Positions 32,753-41,889 of a stretch of DNA of 45,063 bases are shown piece by piece. Source of the DNA: Flavobacteriales bacterium. Its GTDB lineage: Bacteria > Bacteroidota > Bacteroidia > Flavobacteriales > Flavobacteriaceae. Location of the stretch: NCBI GenBank assembly GCA_027066995.1, contig JAMOMQ010000060.1:1-45063 (forward strand), in the 5' to 3' direction. Numbering within the stretch: the stretch's first letter is position 1; every line of letters starts with the position of its first letter. Below the pieces are notes generated by a model, which saw only the letters and a list, made by a program, of their open reading frames with translations, ran no database searches and was not told the DNA's origin. Both the position numbers and the translations under genes were made by a program.

Positions 32753-34282
32753 ATGAAAACAAAATTATTTTTATTATCCGGAATGATATTTTCCTTTTTT
32801 AGCCTGTTTGCTCAAATAAGTCAAACACCTGAAGAATTACGAGAAAGAATCGACCGTTTCAAAGACTTTACCAAAAGTTTGCAAAGACAACAACTGACCA
32901 ATTATGAGCGTCTGGATAGTGTTGTTACCGATGTTTATGATCAATCGACTAATAGTTTTATTCTTAATAATATGAATGTATATTTATATGATGCCGATAA
33001 TTATAATACATCTGACGACTACCGCAATTGGGATGCCACCAATAATATCATGCAGGTTTTATCAACCAATATATATGATTATAACACCAATGGTTTTATC
33101 AGCTCCATATCTTCTTTTTATATCAATTCGGGGCAAATGACCCCCAGTTATAAATTGGATTTTGTCTACAATACACAAAATCAAATTACTGAACAAATCA
33201 ATTATAATTGGGATAACACAAATAATATCTGGACTTTTGCTTCTAAAGAAACCTATGATTATACAAATGCAACCGCACTACCAACGGTTATTTCCACCTA
33301 TAATTGGGATCAGACAAATAATGTTTGGATAAATAATATGAGAGGCACCGTGGTATATGACGCCAATATGGATATGCAAAGCATGCAAACGGATATTTGG
33401 GATAGTGCCAATAATGTATGGAACAATATGACACTGACAAGTCGAACTTATGCAGCACCTCATAAATTGCAAGAAGAAATTCAACAAAACTGGGATGCAA
33501 CCAATACCGTCTGGCAAAATAATTATAAAAAAAGCTACACTTATACACCTAATGGCTCCGGAGAAGACATCTTTCATTTGTCACAATTGTGGGATTCAGG
33601 GAGTAATACCTGGGCAGATACATCTAAAAGTTTGGCCACCGTTACCGCTAACAATGAAATTACACATGTTGAATATTATTATATGGATGCCAATACCAAT
33701 AATTGGGCAGGAACCGTAAAAAGGGATTTTATTTATAACGGTGCGCAAGTTTCCGTAGAAAGGACTAACTGGGACGGAGCCAATTCGGCTTGGTTTTCGG
33801 ATGCAACCTATAAACAAATATACCAATATGATATGAATTTTGGCACAAGTGATTTAATTATACCCAATGCTTTTAATACCAATTCGGTTTACAGCAACAT
33901 TTACCCTAATACAATACCCAATTTTGATACTTTTAGAAACAAAATTTTGGACATTACCACATACAACCGTCCCACACCAACCGACACATGGTCATTAACT
34001 GCCAAACAGTTTTTTAAATATTCATCTCAAACCTCTGCTATCACACAAGCAGATATTATTGACGCTAAAGTATTTCCCAATCCGTTTACAAATCAAATCC
34101 GTTTTGAATCGGAAGCTCCTGATTTTGATGTTAAAATATCTGACATCAACGGCAAGCAACTCTATCAAAGTCGCCTCCATTTTGGAGATATAATTGATTT
34201 GTCATTCTTACCAAAAGGAATATATTTATATCATTTGCAAGCCGGCGACAAATTCAACAACGGTAAATTAATTAAGAATTGA
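32753..34282 (+). CDS. T9SS-secreted protein with about eight NWDxxNNxW repeats
   Basis: The protein has 509 residues. The signal peptide ends near LFAQ. Between residues 90 and 350, tryptophans of the motif W-D-x-(T/A)-N-N-x-W recur at 93, 153, 185, 216, 247, 280 and 340, with a degenerate unit at 311. The period is about 31 residues, each unit ending in an aromatic YxY-like strand. The last 70 residues form a type A T9SS sorting domain (KVFPNPFTNQI, then VKISDINGKQLYQS and LPKGIYLYHLQAG). The protein should be exported through type IX secretion and displayed or released. The repeats resemble beta-hairpin units of cell-surface adhesion proteins. No enzyme motif is seen. A strong terminator follows. 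Confidence 0.85.
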   Translation: MKTKLFLLSGMIFSFFSLFAQISQTPEELRERIDRFKDFTKSLQRQQLTNYERLDSVVTDVYDQSTNSFILNNMNVYLYDADNYNTSDDYRNWDATNNIMQVLSTNIYDYNTNGFISSISSFYINSGQMTPSYKLDFVYNTQNQITEQINYNWDNTNNIWTFASKETYDYTNATALPTVISTYNWDQTNNVWINNMRGTVVYDANMDMQSMQTDIWDSANNVWNNMTLTSRTYAAPHKLQEEIQQNWDATNTVWQNNYKKSYTYTPNGSGEDIFHLSQLWDSGSNTWADTSKSLATVTANNEITHVEYYYMDANTNNWAGTVKRDFIYNGAQVSVERTNWDGANSAWFSDATYKQIYQYDMNFGTSDLIIPNAFNTNSVYSNIYPNTIPNFDTFRNKILDITTYNRPTPTDTWSLTAKQFFKYSSQTSAITQADIIDAKVFPNPFTNQIRFESEAPDFDVKISDINGKQLYQSRLHFGDIIDLSFLPKGIYLYHLQAGDKFNNGKLIKN

Positions 34283-34303
34283 TACTTTCTGTTTGTTAAC
34301 CTG

Positions 34304-34344
34304 AAAAAGTCCTTGGCTTAAAAAATGTGCCAAGGACTTTTTTT
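34304..34344 (+). terminator. Rho-independent terminator
   Basis: AAAAAGTCCTTGGC and GCCAAGGACTTTTTTT form a perfect stem with an 11-base loop and a T-run, 22 bases after the T9SS cargo gene. Confidence 0.92.
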
Positions 34345-34389
34345 AACATATTTTTATAGCAATATCATATAAGCTAATAGATGTTTTTG

Positions 34390-34397
34390 TAAATTTG
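34390..34397 (+). promoter_or_regulatory. -7 box TAAATTTG
   Basis: It is an exact TAnnTTTG match 23 bases before the ATG of the alpha/beta hydrolase gene and just after a terminator. Confidence 0.55.
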
Positions 34398-34420
34398 TAA
34401 GCAATAGAAATGTTATTAAC

Positions 34421-35212
34421 ATGAGATATAATTATAAAAAAACCGACATCGATTATAGAGACCGCGGTGAGGGTAAAACGGTTGTCTTAATTCACGGATT
34501 TTTAGAAAATCAAGATATGTGGAATGATGTGGTGCAAAATCTTAAAGAAGATCACCGTGTTATTACCTTAGACTTATTAGGCCATGGTAAAAGTGACGGT
34601 CTATGTGACATTCATACCATGGAACAGCAAGCCATGCTGGTTAAAAATTTATTAGACCGTGAAAAAATTATGAAAGCCACTGTTATAGGCCACAGTATGG
34701 GAGGGTATATCAGTTTGGCCTTTGCTGAAATGTTTCCCGAAAAACTGGCAGGACTTGGGCTTCTTAACTCACATCCTTTTGCCGATAATGATGAAAAACA
34801 AGAAGCTCGTGAACGTGCTATTAAAACCGTTAAACGCAATTATGAAGCTTATGTCAAAGCTGCCATTCCCAGTTTTTTTGCACCGGATAACCGTGAAAAA
34901 TATAAAACAATCATTGAAAAGTTAGTAGGAGAAGCTTTAAAAATGTCCCCTGACAATATCATTGCAGCCCTTAAAGGAATGAAACTGCGCAAAGACCGGT
35001 CGGAACTGTTTTGCAGTAGACAAAATTATCCCAAATTATGGATTATCGGCAAAAAAGATCCCTTGATAGATTTAGAAAAAATACGCGAATTGGCCATGCA
35101 TTGTAAAGGCACCGATTATATTGAACTTAGTGAAGGGCATATGTCTTATATAGAAAATCAAAAAGAAATGCCCTCGGTTATCAAACGGTTTTTACAACGT
35201 AATGATCTTTGA
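34421..35212 (+). CDS. Alpha/beta-fold hydrolase
   Basis: This 263-residue cytoplasmic alpha/beta hydrolase has the oxyanion motif HGF at 25-27, the nucleophile elbow GHSMGG with Ser92, an acid in IGKKDPLID, and the catalytic His in SEGHMSYIEN, in canonical order. The cap region between strands 6 and 7 is helical. It looks like an esterase or MenH/BioH-type enzyme, but the substrate cannot be told. It stands alone between two terminators. Confidence 0.9.
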   Translation: MRYNYKKTDIDYRDRGEGKTVVLIHGFLENQDMWNDVVQNLKEDHRVITLDLLGHGKSDGLCDIHTMEQQAMLVKNLLDREKIMKATVIGHSMGGYISLAFAEMFPEKLAGLGLLNSHPFADNDEKQEARERAIKTVKRNYEAYVKAAIPSFFAPDNREKYKTIIEKLVGEALKMSPDNIIAALKGMKLRKDRSELFCSRQNYPKLWIIGKKDPLIDLEKIRELAMHCKGTDYIELSEGHMSYIENQKEMPSVIKRFLQRNDL

Positions 35213-35254
35213 TAATCAATACCGATTTCAATTTAAACTTTTTTAAACATTCAA

Positions 35255-35285
35255 AAAAAAGCTGCCCTTCCGGAGCAGCTTTTTT
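35255..35285. terminator. Bidirectional rho-independent terminator
   Basis: AAAAAAGCTGC and GCAGCTTTTTT form a perfect stem around CCTTCCGGA, flanked by A and T runs. It serves the hydrolase gene (plus) and the convergent three-gene operon (minus). Confidence 0.9.
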
Positions 35286-35303
35286 AGGTCAGCGTAGATT
35301 AAA

Positions 35304-36089
35304 TTATTTCTTTTTTAATTGTGCTTTGGCTTTTTCTTGATATTGTATGGCCGAATCACGGGCGGCTTTACTAATTTTATCCATTAATACATATATCGTA
35401 TTTAGTGAATGAACGTTAGAAGTCTGCGCAACACGTTTGGCCATCTCCCAATCGGCTTGAATAGATTTTAAAGATTTTGAAATGGCAATAGTATTTTCAC
35501 CGGAAAAGAATGTTTTGTCCAGATCTTTTTGAAAATCACGACGGCATTGATCAATTTCATGCCGAATTTGTGCATCTTTAATACCGGCCACTTCCAAACC
35601 GTATAAAAAAGCCAATTGCTGCGACAACAATTCCATATTGGTAGCAGCCTCTTGATATTTTAAAGTCTTAATTGAGTTATCTTTACCAATAGTGGTAATC
35701 AATTGGTTAGATGCTTGCAAAAAAGTTTTGAGTTTATCCAGCAATCCCTTCATTTTATTTTTGGAAGGTTTTTGCAAGGCCAAGACACGCAAATTTTTCC
35801 ATTGATGTGCCACCTTGTTAACCTGATCTTTGATTTCGGGGTGTTCCTTGGCATACATTTCCAATCTTAAAAGGCTGAACTCTCCATTAGATAAATTTTC
35901 ATCATTTTCTTTAGATACATAATTTACCTTTAAACCTCTATATAAATAGTCTTTAACGATTTTAACGGCAGAAGTACGAACATCCAGAGCGCTTTGCATG
36001 GCATCACTCACATCAAGCATTTCATCATATTGCGCCTTTGATGTGTACCCTACAAACATTAAAGCAATAAAATAGACAATTTTTTTCAT
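35304..36089 (-). CDS. Exported all-alpha protein, third of three tandem genes
   Basis: The 261-residue protein has a signal peptide (ends YTSKAQ) and an otherwise helical, charged sequence. The pattern of long helices, with a conserved Trp in VNKVAHQWKNLRVLAL, recalls the type IV pilus methyl-accepting chemotaxis N-terminal (PilJ_N/NIT-like) four-helix sensor module, but without any membrane or signalling domain. Lengths (258-261), order of helices and the Trp position are shared with the two upstream genes, suggesting ancient duplication despite low identity. It starts 6 bases after the preceding gene. The C-terminus is very basic (KAKAQLKKK). Function unknown. Confidence 0.65.
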   Translation of the reverse strand: MKKIVYFIALMFVGYTSKAQYDEMLDVSDAMQSALDVRTSAVKIVKDYLYRGLKVNYVSKENDENLSNGEFSLLRLEMYAKEHPEIKDQVNKVAHQWKNLRVLALQKPSKNKMKGLLDKLKTFLQASNQLITTIGKDNSIKTLKYQEAATNMELLSQQLAFLYGLEVAGIKDAQIRHEIDQCRRDFQKDLDKTFFSGENTIAISKSLKSIQADWEMAKRVAQTSNVHSLNTIYVLMDKISKAARDSAIQYQEKAKAQLKKK

Positions 36090-36095
36090 ACAAAA

Positions 36096-36872
36096 TTATT
36101 TTATGGTTTTAATAATAATTCCCAACAACTTAAAGGCTTTTTTGGTATACGCATTATCATAGGCATGCATCATCTTGGGATTATATTTTTCTTTATGAAC
36201 CAGTTGTAAAATAGACTCTTGAGTTGTTTTTAAATCGGCTAATAAAGGTTTAATATCTTTGGCTATAGGTTTAAATTTTCCGAGTTTTTTTAAATTCTTA
36301 TGCAGTGCTCCTTTATCTATTTCAAAACGGTCAAAAGCATCGGGCAAATTTAAACCGTATTTTAATACGTAAGCAGCAGCAATTTTGTCTATGGTAGAAC
36401 CGTTGGATACAACCAAATGAGCCATATTAATACTTTTTTTGTTAGCCGAAGCCGCCGGATGTTTTTCTAAAATAACTTTATTTAATTCTTTTAAATATTT
36501 TTCCAACTTACGGGTTTTTAGTATCAACGACTTATAATTCTCTTTATCATAATCTGTTATTTTAAGCCGGTAAATATTCCACAGGTTTTGTAATTTTAAA
36601 AAATCGTCTTTTACCTTACGATCATAAGGCAAATGCAAAATAATATAGGATAGATTATCATCAAACTTGGCCAAACTGCGATCCATATCTATCATACTCT
36701 TCTTTTTAAAGGTATTGGTTTTAATAAACACAAAGTTTTTTATAAACCGGTTTGAAAGCAATTCGTTTTCATATAATTTTTGCGTAAGCACATCTAACGG
36801 ATTGTCTGATATTTGCGCCTTGCCTTGCAAACTAAAAAAAGAAAGCAATAAAAAAAGGTATAAGTGTTTCAT
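36096..36872 (-). CDS. Exported all-alpha protein, second of three tandem genes
   Basis: The 258-residue protein has a signal peptide (ends LQGKAQ). A helical body follows, with FDDNLSYIILHLPYDRKVKD and then LQNLWNIYRLKITDYDKEN, where the Trp and flanking hydrophobics match those of its neighbours. A second half (residues 130-258) contains further helices and a basic end. It is in an operon with the genes on both sides, with gaps of 21 and 6 bases. I do not recognise a family with confidence; a PilJ_N-like periplasmic sensor or binding fold is a guess. Confidence 0.65.
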   Translation of the reverse strand: MKHLYLFLLLSFFSLQGKAQISDNPLDVLTQKLYENELLSNRFIKNFVFIKTNTFKKKSMIDMDRSLAKFDDNLSYIILHLPYDRKVKDDFLKLQNLWNIYRLKITDYDKENYKSLILKTRKLEKYLKELNKVILEKHPAASANKKSINMAHLVVSNGSTIDKIAAAYVLKYGLNLPDAFDRFEIDKGALHKNLKKLGKFKPIAKDIKPLLADLKTTQESILQLVHKEKYNPKMMHAYDNAYTKKAFKLLGIIIKTIK

Positions 36873-36893
36873 AAAAAAAGTTTTTTTAATAGT

Positions 36894-37676
36894 TTAAAAA
36901 TCTTTCAATAGATTTTGAATATAAGCATCTTTGATATTCTTTAATTTAAAATCAATAGCCATTACCAAACTGAATACCGTTTTCGGATTTTTAGAATTTT
37001 CATCTAACAGATTGGCTCTTAAAAAATTCCAATCAATAATAACATCGGCAAACTGTTTTCCGGCCACCGGATCATTTAAAAAGATATTACTTTTTTCTTT
37101 GATAAATTGATTGACACTGGCTATGTTTTTTTGATATTCGTGCATAAAGCTTTTACTCAATCCCAAAACATTGGCATAATAACTCAAGTTAATCTTTTGA
37201 ATGGATTTTCTTAAGTTTTGAATATCATCATAATTTTGCAGATTCTCTGACGGCAAAGTGTAAACTTCCCGCATTTTAGTCACCATGTCGGAAATTAACC
37301 GGTCAAAAGTATTGACTTCAAAAAACAGATTGGTAAATTCTTGTGGTGTCAAATTTTGTGTCAGCTTGTTGTTAAGTTTAAACCAAACTTCTTTGAGTTT
37401 GCTCAATTTATCGACAATTTGCGGATTGTCTTCATTTAAATCTATGTTACTCAAGTTTTCAGAAATCATGGCCATGGCATAATCCAATTCTTTGGCAGCT
37501 TGTTCTTTTTTGAGATTATAAATAAGATAAAGCTTGTCTTTGGCTACCATTTGGGTATAAACTTCCATGTCCTTAGCATAGTCATATAAAGCTATTTTCG
37601 GTATATCATCATCAAATTGAGCCGTTCCTGTCAAAGGAAGCAATAAACTTAAAACAATTAAATAAAATTTATTCAT
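36894..37676 (-). CDS. Exported all-alpha protein, first of three tandem genes
   Basis: The 260-residue protein has a signal peptide (ends LTGTAQ), then KDMEVYTQMVAKDKLYLIYN and AMAMISENLSNIDLNEDNPQ, followed by KLKEVWFKLNNKL. The order of a first helix, an NLS-type motif, a charged loop and the conserved Trp is the one seen in PilJ_N-type domains and in the two downstream neighbours. There is no membrane anchor beyond the signal, so it should be periplasmic. It is the first gene of the operon, 25 bases after an exact TAACTTTG box. Function unknown. Confidence 0.65.
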   Translation of the reverse strand: MNKFYLIVLSLLLPLTGTAQFDDDIPKIALYDYAKDMEVYTQMVAKDKLYLIYNLKKEQAAKELDYAMAMISENLSNIDLNEDNPQIVDKLSKLKEVWFKLNNKLTQNLTPQEFTNLFFEVNTFDRLISDMVTKMREVYTLPSENLQNYDDIQNLRKSIQKINLSYYANVLGLSKSFMHEYQKNIASVNQFIKEKSNIFLNDPVAGKQFADVIIDWNFLRANLLDENSKNPKTVFSLVMAIDFKLKNIKDAYIQNLLKDF

Positions 37677-37701
37677 GCTATTATTTGTGTTTTTATTTTT
37701 G

Positions 37702-37709
37702 CAAAGTTA
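37702..37709 (-). promoter_or_regulatory. -7 box TAACTTTG for the three-gene operon
   Basis: It is an exact TAnnTTTG match on the minus strand, 25 bases before the ATG at 37676, in the short divergent region shared with uvrC. Confidence 0.6.
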
Positions 37710-37751
37710 CTTATTTTTACCATATATTTATAACTCTAAAATAAATATCTC

Positions 37752-39554
37752 TTGCAATCGATACAAAAAATAACAAAGACCTTGCCAAACAGCCCCGGCG
37801 TATATCAATTTATTGACAAACAAGGTGTTATAATTTATGTCGGCAAAGCCAAAAATCTAAAAAAAAGGGTCGGTTCCTATTTTTCTAAAAACCAAACCGG
37901 CAAAACCAAAGTATTGGTTGGTAAAATCAACGACATCAAGCATATAGTCGTTGAAACGGAAACAGATGCTTTACTTTTAGAAAACACATTGATAAAAAAA
38001 CACCAACCACGTTACAATGTATTGCTAAAAGACGACAAAACCTATCCGTGGATTTGCATTAAAAAAGAGGCTTTTCCCAGGGTGTTTTTAACCCGAAATG
38101 TTATTAAAGACGGATCGGAATATTATGGGCCTTACCCTTCGGTCAAAACCGCTCGAACACTTTTGGATTTGATTCATCAACTCTACCCTATTCGCAGTTG
38201 CAAACTCAACTTAAGTCCTAAAAATATACAAAGTGGCAAATTTGAAGTTTGTCTGGATTACCATATCGGATTGTGTAAAGCGCCATGTGTCGGTTATCAA
38301 TCAGAGGATGACTATCTGAAAAGCATCAAACAAATCAGAAATATTATCAAAGGCAATTTTAAAGAAGCCCTCCGTTTTTTTGAAAGGGAAATGAAAAAAT
38401 TTGCCGAAAAACTGGAGTTTGAAAAAGCACAAGAAATTAAAGAAAAACTGGAATCTCTGGCCAATTATCAAGCCCGGTCCACCGTAGTTAATCCAAGTAT
38501 TAATAATGTAGAGGTCTATTCTATAGTTTCGGACGCCACAACAGCTTATATCAACTTTTTGCAAATAGGACATGGTGCCATTATAAGATCGCATACCATT
38601 GAAATGAAAAAGAAACTGGAAGAAACCGACAAAGAGCTCCTCGAATTGGCTATTGTAGAAATACGGCAACGTTTTGACTTAAACACCAAAGAAATATACC
38701 TGCCTTTTGAAATTGACATATTAAACGACATCAAAAAAACCATTCCCAAAATAGGCGATAAAAAACGAATATTGGAATTGTCACGCCGAAACGCCGTCTA
38801 TTACCGGTTAGAAAAACTCAAACAAATGCAACTCACCGACCCCGACAAACATGTCAACAGGTTGATGAAACAAATGCAACAAGATTTACGACTGCCCGCT
38901 GAACCTCGCCATATTGAATGTTTTGACAACTCCAACATACAAGGAACCAATCCGGTAGCAGCTTGTGTGGTTTTTAAAAACGGTAAACCGGCCAAAAAAG
39001 AATACCGGCATTTTAATATCAAAACCGTAGTAGGGCCTGATGATTTTGCCTCTATGGCCGAAGTAATTGAACGTCGCTACAAACGCCTGTTGAACGAACA
39101 AAAAGAATTGCCGCAACTCATTATTGTGGACGGCGGTAAAGGACAATTGTCTTCTGCCGTAAAAAGCTTAAAAAAATTAGGTCTGTATGGCAAAATATCC
39201 ATTATAGGCATTGCCAAACGACTCGAAGAAATATATTACCCCAACGATCCGGTGCCGCTATATCTCGATAAAAAATCCGAAACATTGCGTATTATCCAAA
39301 AAGCCCGTGACGAAGCCCATCGCTTTGGTATAACTTTTCACCGTAAAAAAAGAAGAAACAGCACCTTGCAATCCGAGTTGGAGCTAATCCCCGGCATCGG
39401 TCCCAAAACCGTGTTAGAACTTTTGAAACATTTTAAATCGGTGCAAAGAATTAAAAACACGCCCGAAAACCAATTAGCCGAAATCATAGGAAAACATAAA
39501 GCCGGTATCATCCTGAAGTGGTTCAATCCGGAAGAAAAAAGCTCTGAAAAGTAA
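37752..39554 (+). CDS. uvrC: Excinuclease ABC subunit C
   Basis: This 600-residue UvrC makes the two incisions of nucleotide excision repair with UvrAB. The N-terminal GIY-YIG domain (about 12-95) has GVYQF, IYVGKAKNLKKRV and a later conserved Glu. A four-cysteine set (CKLNLSP ... CLDYHIGLCKAPC, about 152-178) fits the Fe-S cluster described for UvrC. The UVR domain is at about 200-235 (EKLEFEKAQEIKEKLESL). The RNase H-like domain starts near HIECFDNSNIQGTNPVAACV, and a helix-hairpin-helix pair is at the end (LELIPGIGPKTVLELLKHF). It uses a TTG start; no ATG is available nearby. It is divergent from the three-gene operon. Confidence 0.97.
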   Translation: MQSIQKITKTLPNSPGVYQFIDKQGVIIYVGKAKNLKKRVGSYFSKNQTGKTKVLVGKINDIKHIVVETETDALLLENTLIKKHQPRYNVLLKDDKTYPWICIKKEAFPRVFLTRNVIKDGSEYYGPYPSVKTARTLLDLIHQLYPIRSCKLNLSPKNIQSGKFEVCLDYHIGLCKAPCVGYQSEDDYLKSIKQIRNIIKGNFKEALRFFEREMKKFAEKLEFEKAQEIKEKLESLANYQARSTVVNPSINNVEVYSIVSDATTAYINFLQIGHGAIIRSHTIEMKKKLEETDKELLELAIVEIRQRFDLNTKEIYLPFEIDILNDIKKTIPKIGDKKRILELSRRNAVYYRLEKLKQMQLTDPDKHVNRLMKQMQQDLRLPAEPRHIECFDNSNIQGTNPVAACVVFKNGKPAKKEYRHFNIKTVVGPDDFASMAEVIERRYKRLLNEQKELPQLIIVDGGKGQLSSAVKSLKKLGLYGKISIIGIAKRLEEIYYPNDPVPLYLDKKSETLRIIQKARDEAHRFGITFHRKKRRNSTLQSELELIPGIGPKTVLELLKHFKSVQRIKNTPENQLAEIIGKHKAGIILKWFNPEEKSSEK

Positions 39555-39575
39555 ATTATTACCCGGGAATATTTG

Positions 39576-39583
39576 TATCTTTG
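39576..39583 (+). promoter_or_regulatory. -7 box TATCTTTG for ferritin
   Basis: It is an exact TAnnTTTG match 35 bases before the ATG at 39619. An in-frame start at 39583 would overlap it and is therefore rejected. Confidence 0.55.
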
Positions 39584-39618
39584 TGTCGTTACAATTTGCA
39601 AATTTTAAAATAATAATT

Positions 39619-40125
39619 ATGCTCTCAAAAAAAGTAGAAAAAGCTCTGAATGAACAAATTAACGCTGAATTTTTTTCGGCCTATTTATATCTGTCTATGT
39701 CTGCTTACCTCAACGACATCAGCCTGATTGGTTTTGCCAACTGGATGCGTGCCCAATACGAAGAGGAAAAATTTCACGCCATGAAAATGTATGATTACGT
39801 ATTGGAACGCGGCGGTAAGGTTAAACTCAAAGCTATTGAAACACCCAAACATAAGTGGAAAGATATCATAGATGTATTTGAAGATGTTTTGAATCATGAA
39901 CAACATGTTACTAAACTAATCAATGATTTGGTCAGTTTATCAATAGACGAAAAAGACCATGCTACGGTTCATTTCTTACAATGGTTTGTCGACGAACAAG
40001 TTGAGGAAGAATCAACAGTTTCTGACATGCTGGCACAATTAAAACTGGTTGGTGGCAACGGCAGCGGTTTATTTATGCTTGACAGAGAAGCCGCCCAACG
40101 CCAATTTAGCGAACCTGCACAATAA
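39619..40125 (+). CDS. ftnA: Ferritin (non-haem, FtnA type)
   Basis: This 168-residue ferritin stores iron in a 24-subunit shell. The ferroxidase centre is complete and in register with E. coli FtnA: Glu17 (QINAEFFSAY), Glu50 and His53 (EEEKFHAMKMYDY), Glu94 (LNHEQHVTKL), Gln127 and Glu130 (VDEQVEEESTV). The C-terminus is normal. It has its own promoter. The GT9 gene follows 6 bases later and may be partly read through. Confidence 0.96.
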   Translation: MLSKKVEKALNEQINAEFFSAYLYLSMSAYLNDISLIGFANWMRAQYEEEKFHAMKMYDYVLERGGKVKLKAIETPKHKWKDIIDVFEDVLNHEQHVTKLINDLVSLSIDEKDHATVHFLQWFVDEQVEEESTVSDMLAQLKLVGGNGSGLFMLDREAAQRQFSEPAQ

Positions 40126-40131
40126 ATTTCT

Positions 40132-41160
40132 ATGCAAAAAATAATGGTTTTCCGGTTTTCGGCTATGGGCGATGTTGCCATGACGGTGCCCGTAATAAAA
40201 ACCTTGCTTGACCAACATCCCGATGTGGAAATAATCATGGTATCCCGCCCCTTTTTTCAACCGATTTTTGAAAACCTGTCGCGTGTCAAATTTTTAGGCG
40301 TAAACTTAAATAAAGATTACAAAGGCTTGTCCGGATTATTTAAACTTTTCAACTTTCTTCGTCAAGAAAAACCGGATGCCATTGCAGATTTGCACGATGT
40401 CTTACGCACCAAAGTGATTCGCAACTTGTTTAGGTTGTCCGGATATAAAATTGCTGTTATTGATAAAGGTCGAAAAGAAAAAAAAGCCTTAACACGTCCC
40501 AAAAATAAAGTGTTTAAAGCCTTAAAAACAACACATGAACGCTATGCAGATGTATTTAGAACTTTGGGGTTGACAGTTAATTTGCAAAAATTTAAACCCC
40601 TACCAATTAATATCCCTTCGTCTGTGTCATTGTTTTTGCAAAATTTTGAAGGACAAAAAATAATAGGAATTGCTCCTTTTGCCGCTCATAAAGGCAAACA
40701 ATATCCTTTGGATAAAATAACAAGTGTCATCCATTTGATTTTAAAAGAAAGTCTTGATACCAATATAGTTTTACTCGGAAGTCCGGCTGAAAAAAAGAGT
40801 CTGGACGTTTTGGAGGCCATAGACCGGAACCGCGTGGTCAATATAGCCGGTATCTTTAGCTTTAGCGAAGAATTGGCATTGATCAGCAAACTAAACGCAA
40901 TGTTCAGTATGGATTCGGGCAATGCGCATTTGGCTGCCTTATACGGAGTGCCGGTGGTCAATGTTTGGGGGGCTACACATCCGCATGCCGGATTTGCACC
41001 ATTTGGACAAAACAAAAAATGGCAACTTATAGCAGACCGGATAAAATATCCGCAATTACCGACTTCTGTTTACGGCAATAAAACCTTTGAAGGATTTGAT
41101 AATATTTGGGAAAGTATTGCTCCAGAAAAAGTGGCAAAAACCCTCTTAAATATCTTATAA
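40132..41160 (+). CDS. Glycosyltransferase family 9 (heptosyltransferase-like)
   Basis: This 342-residue GT-B protein of the ADP-heptose:LPS heptosyltransferase family starts with FRFSAMGDVAMTVPVIKTL. It shows ADLHDVLRTKVI, IGIAPFAAHKGKQYPLDKIT, and the nucleotide-sugar site FSMDSGNAHLAALYGVPVVNVWGATHPHAGFAPFG. It should act at the cytoplasmic face in lipopolysaccharide core assembly. The exact sugar is uncertain, as Bacteroidota members are not always heptose-specific. Its stop overlaps the end of the convergent response-regulator gene by 6 bases. Confidence 0.9.
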   Translation: MQKIMVFRFSAMGDVAMTVPVIKTLLDQHPDVEIIMVSRPFFQPIFENLSRVKFLGVNLNKDYKGLSGLFKLFNFLRQEKPDAIADLHDVLRTKVIRNLFRLSGYKIAVIDKGRKEKKALTRPKNKVFKALKTTHERYADVFRTLGLTVNLQKFKPLPINIPSSVSLFLQNFEGQKIIGIAPFAAHKGKQYPLDKITSVIHLILKESLDTNIVLLGSPAEKKSLDVLEAIDRNRVVNIAGIFSFSEELALISKLNAMFSMDSGNAHLAALYGVPVVNVWGATHPHAGFAPFGQNKKWQLIADRIKYPQLPTSVYGNKTFEGFDNIWESIAPEKVAKTLLNIL

Positions 41161-41889
41161 GGTTTTCATCAAGTTCAAAAAATCTTTACGTTTGGACTTT
41201 GATAGTGGCACTGTTGTTTTATTTAAAAGTTCAACATAACCCTCGTTGATATAACCGGTAACATATTTCAAATTGATTATGTGTGATCGGTGTGCCTGAA
41301 AAAAACTTTTGTCTTTTAATATCTCTATAAATTTTCCCAAGTTATACGAACTCAAATATTCTTTATCATCTTTACAAATTATTTTGGTATATCCGTCCGA
41401 GCCTTCCAATCGAACCAAACTCTCTAATTTGACAAAAATGAAACCTTCTTGTGTCGGGATAGAAATGGTATTACTCTTCTGGGTTAATAAATCCAATAAT
41501 ATCTTATTATTTTTCTTGGCAACCTTTAATTGAATATTATTAAGAGCCTTTTTTACAGCCTCGACCAATGCCTCCTCATCAATAGGTTTTACAATATAAC
41601 CGATAGCCGAATGCCGTATGGCTTGTATGGCATAACTGTCATAAGCCGTTACAAAAATGACTTCAAACTCCGGATTATCAAATTGCGAAAGCACATCAAA
41701 ACCACTCATATTGGGCATGGCAATATCTAAAAAAACCAAATCCGGTCTTTTGGTTTTTATGGCTTCAACTGCTTTTTCGGGCTCTTGATAAGTCGCTAAA
41801 ATATCAATATCCGGAAAATTTTTAACTAACTTTTTTTCAAGCATTTTTAAAGCTTTGGCTTCATCGTCAAGGAGGATACTTGTAATCAT
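41155..41889 (-). CDS. LytTR-family response regulator
   Basis: This 244-residue response regulator has a receiver domain (1-120) with the acidic pair DDE at 8-10, the phosphorylated Asp55 in LVFLDIAMPNMSG, Thr in FVTAYDS, and Lys in IVKPIDEEAL. A LytTR DNA-binding domain follows (about 140-244, FVKLESLVRLEGSDGYTKI and FFQAHRSHIINLKYVTGY). It overlaps the sensor-kinase gene by 4 bases, so the two form a pair: the kinase phosphorylates Asp55 and the regulator binds DNA. It also overlaps the convergent GT9 gene by 6 bases. Targets unknown. Confidence 0.93.
   Translation of the reverse strand: MITSILLDDEAKALKMLEKKLVKNFPDIDILATYQEPEKAVEAIKTKRPDLVFLDIAMPNMSGFDVLSQFDNPEFEVIFVTAYDSYAIQAIRHSAIGYIVKPIDEEALVEAVKKALNNIQLKVAKKNNKILLDLLTQKSNTISIPTQEGFIFVKLESLVRLEGSDGYTKIICKDDKEYLSSYNLGKFIEILKDKSFFQAHRSHIINLKYVTGYINEGYVELLNKTTVPLSKSKRKDFLNLMKTL

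Noticed and set aside
33278-33577. Overlapping minus-strand frames in the T9SS cargo gene
   Set aside because: They arise from the repetitive NWD-type codons read in antisense.
38301-38669. 122-codon minus-strand frame inside uvrC
   Set aside because: It is an antisense shadow of uvrC with Phe-rich low-complexity content.
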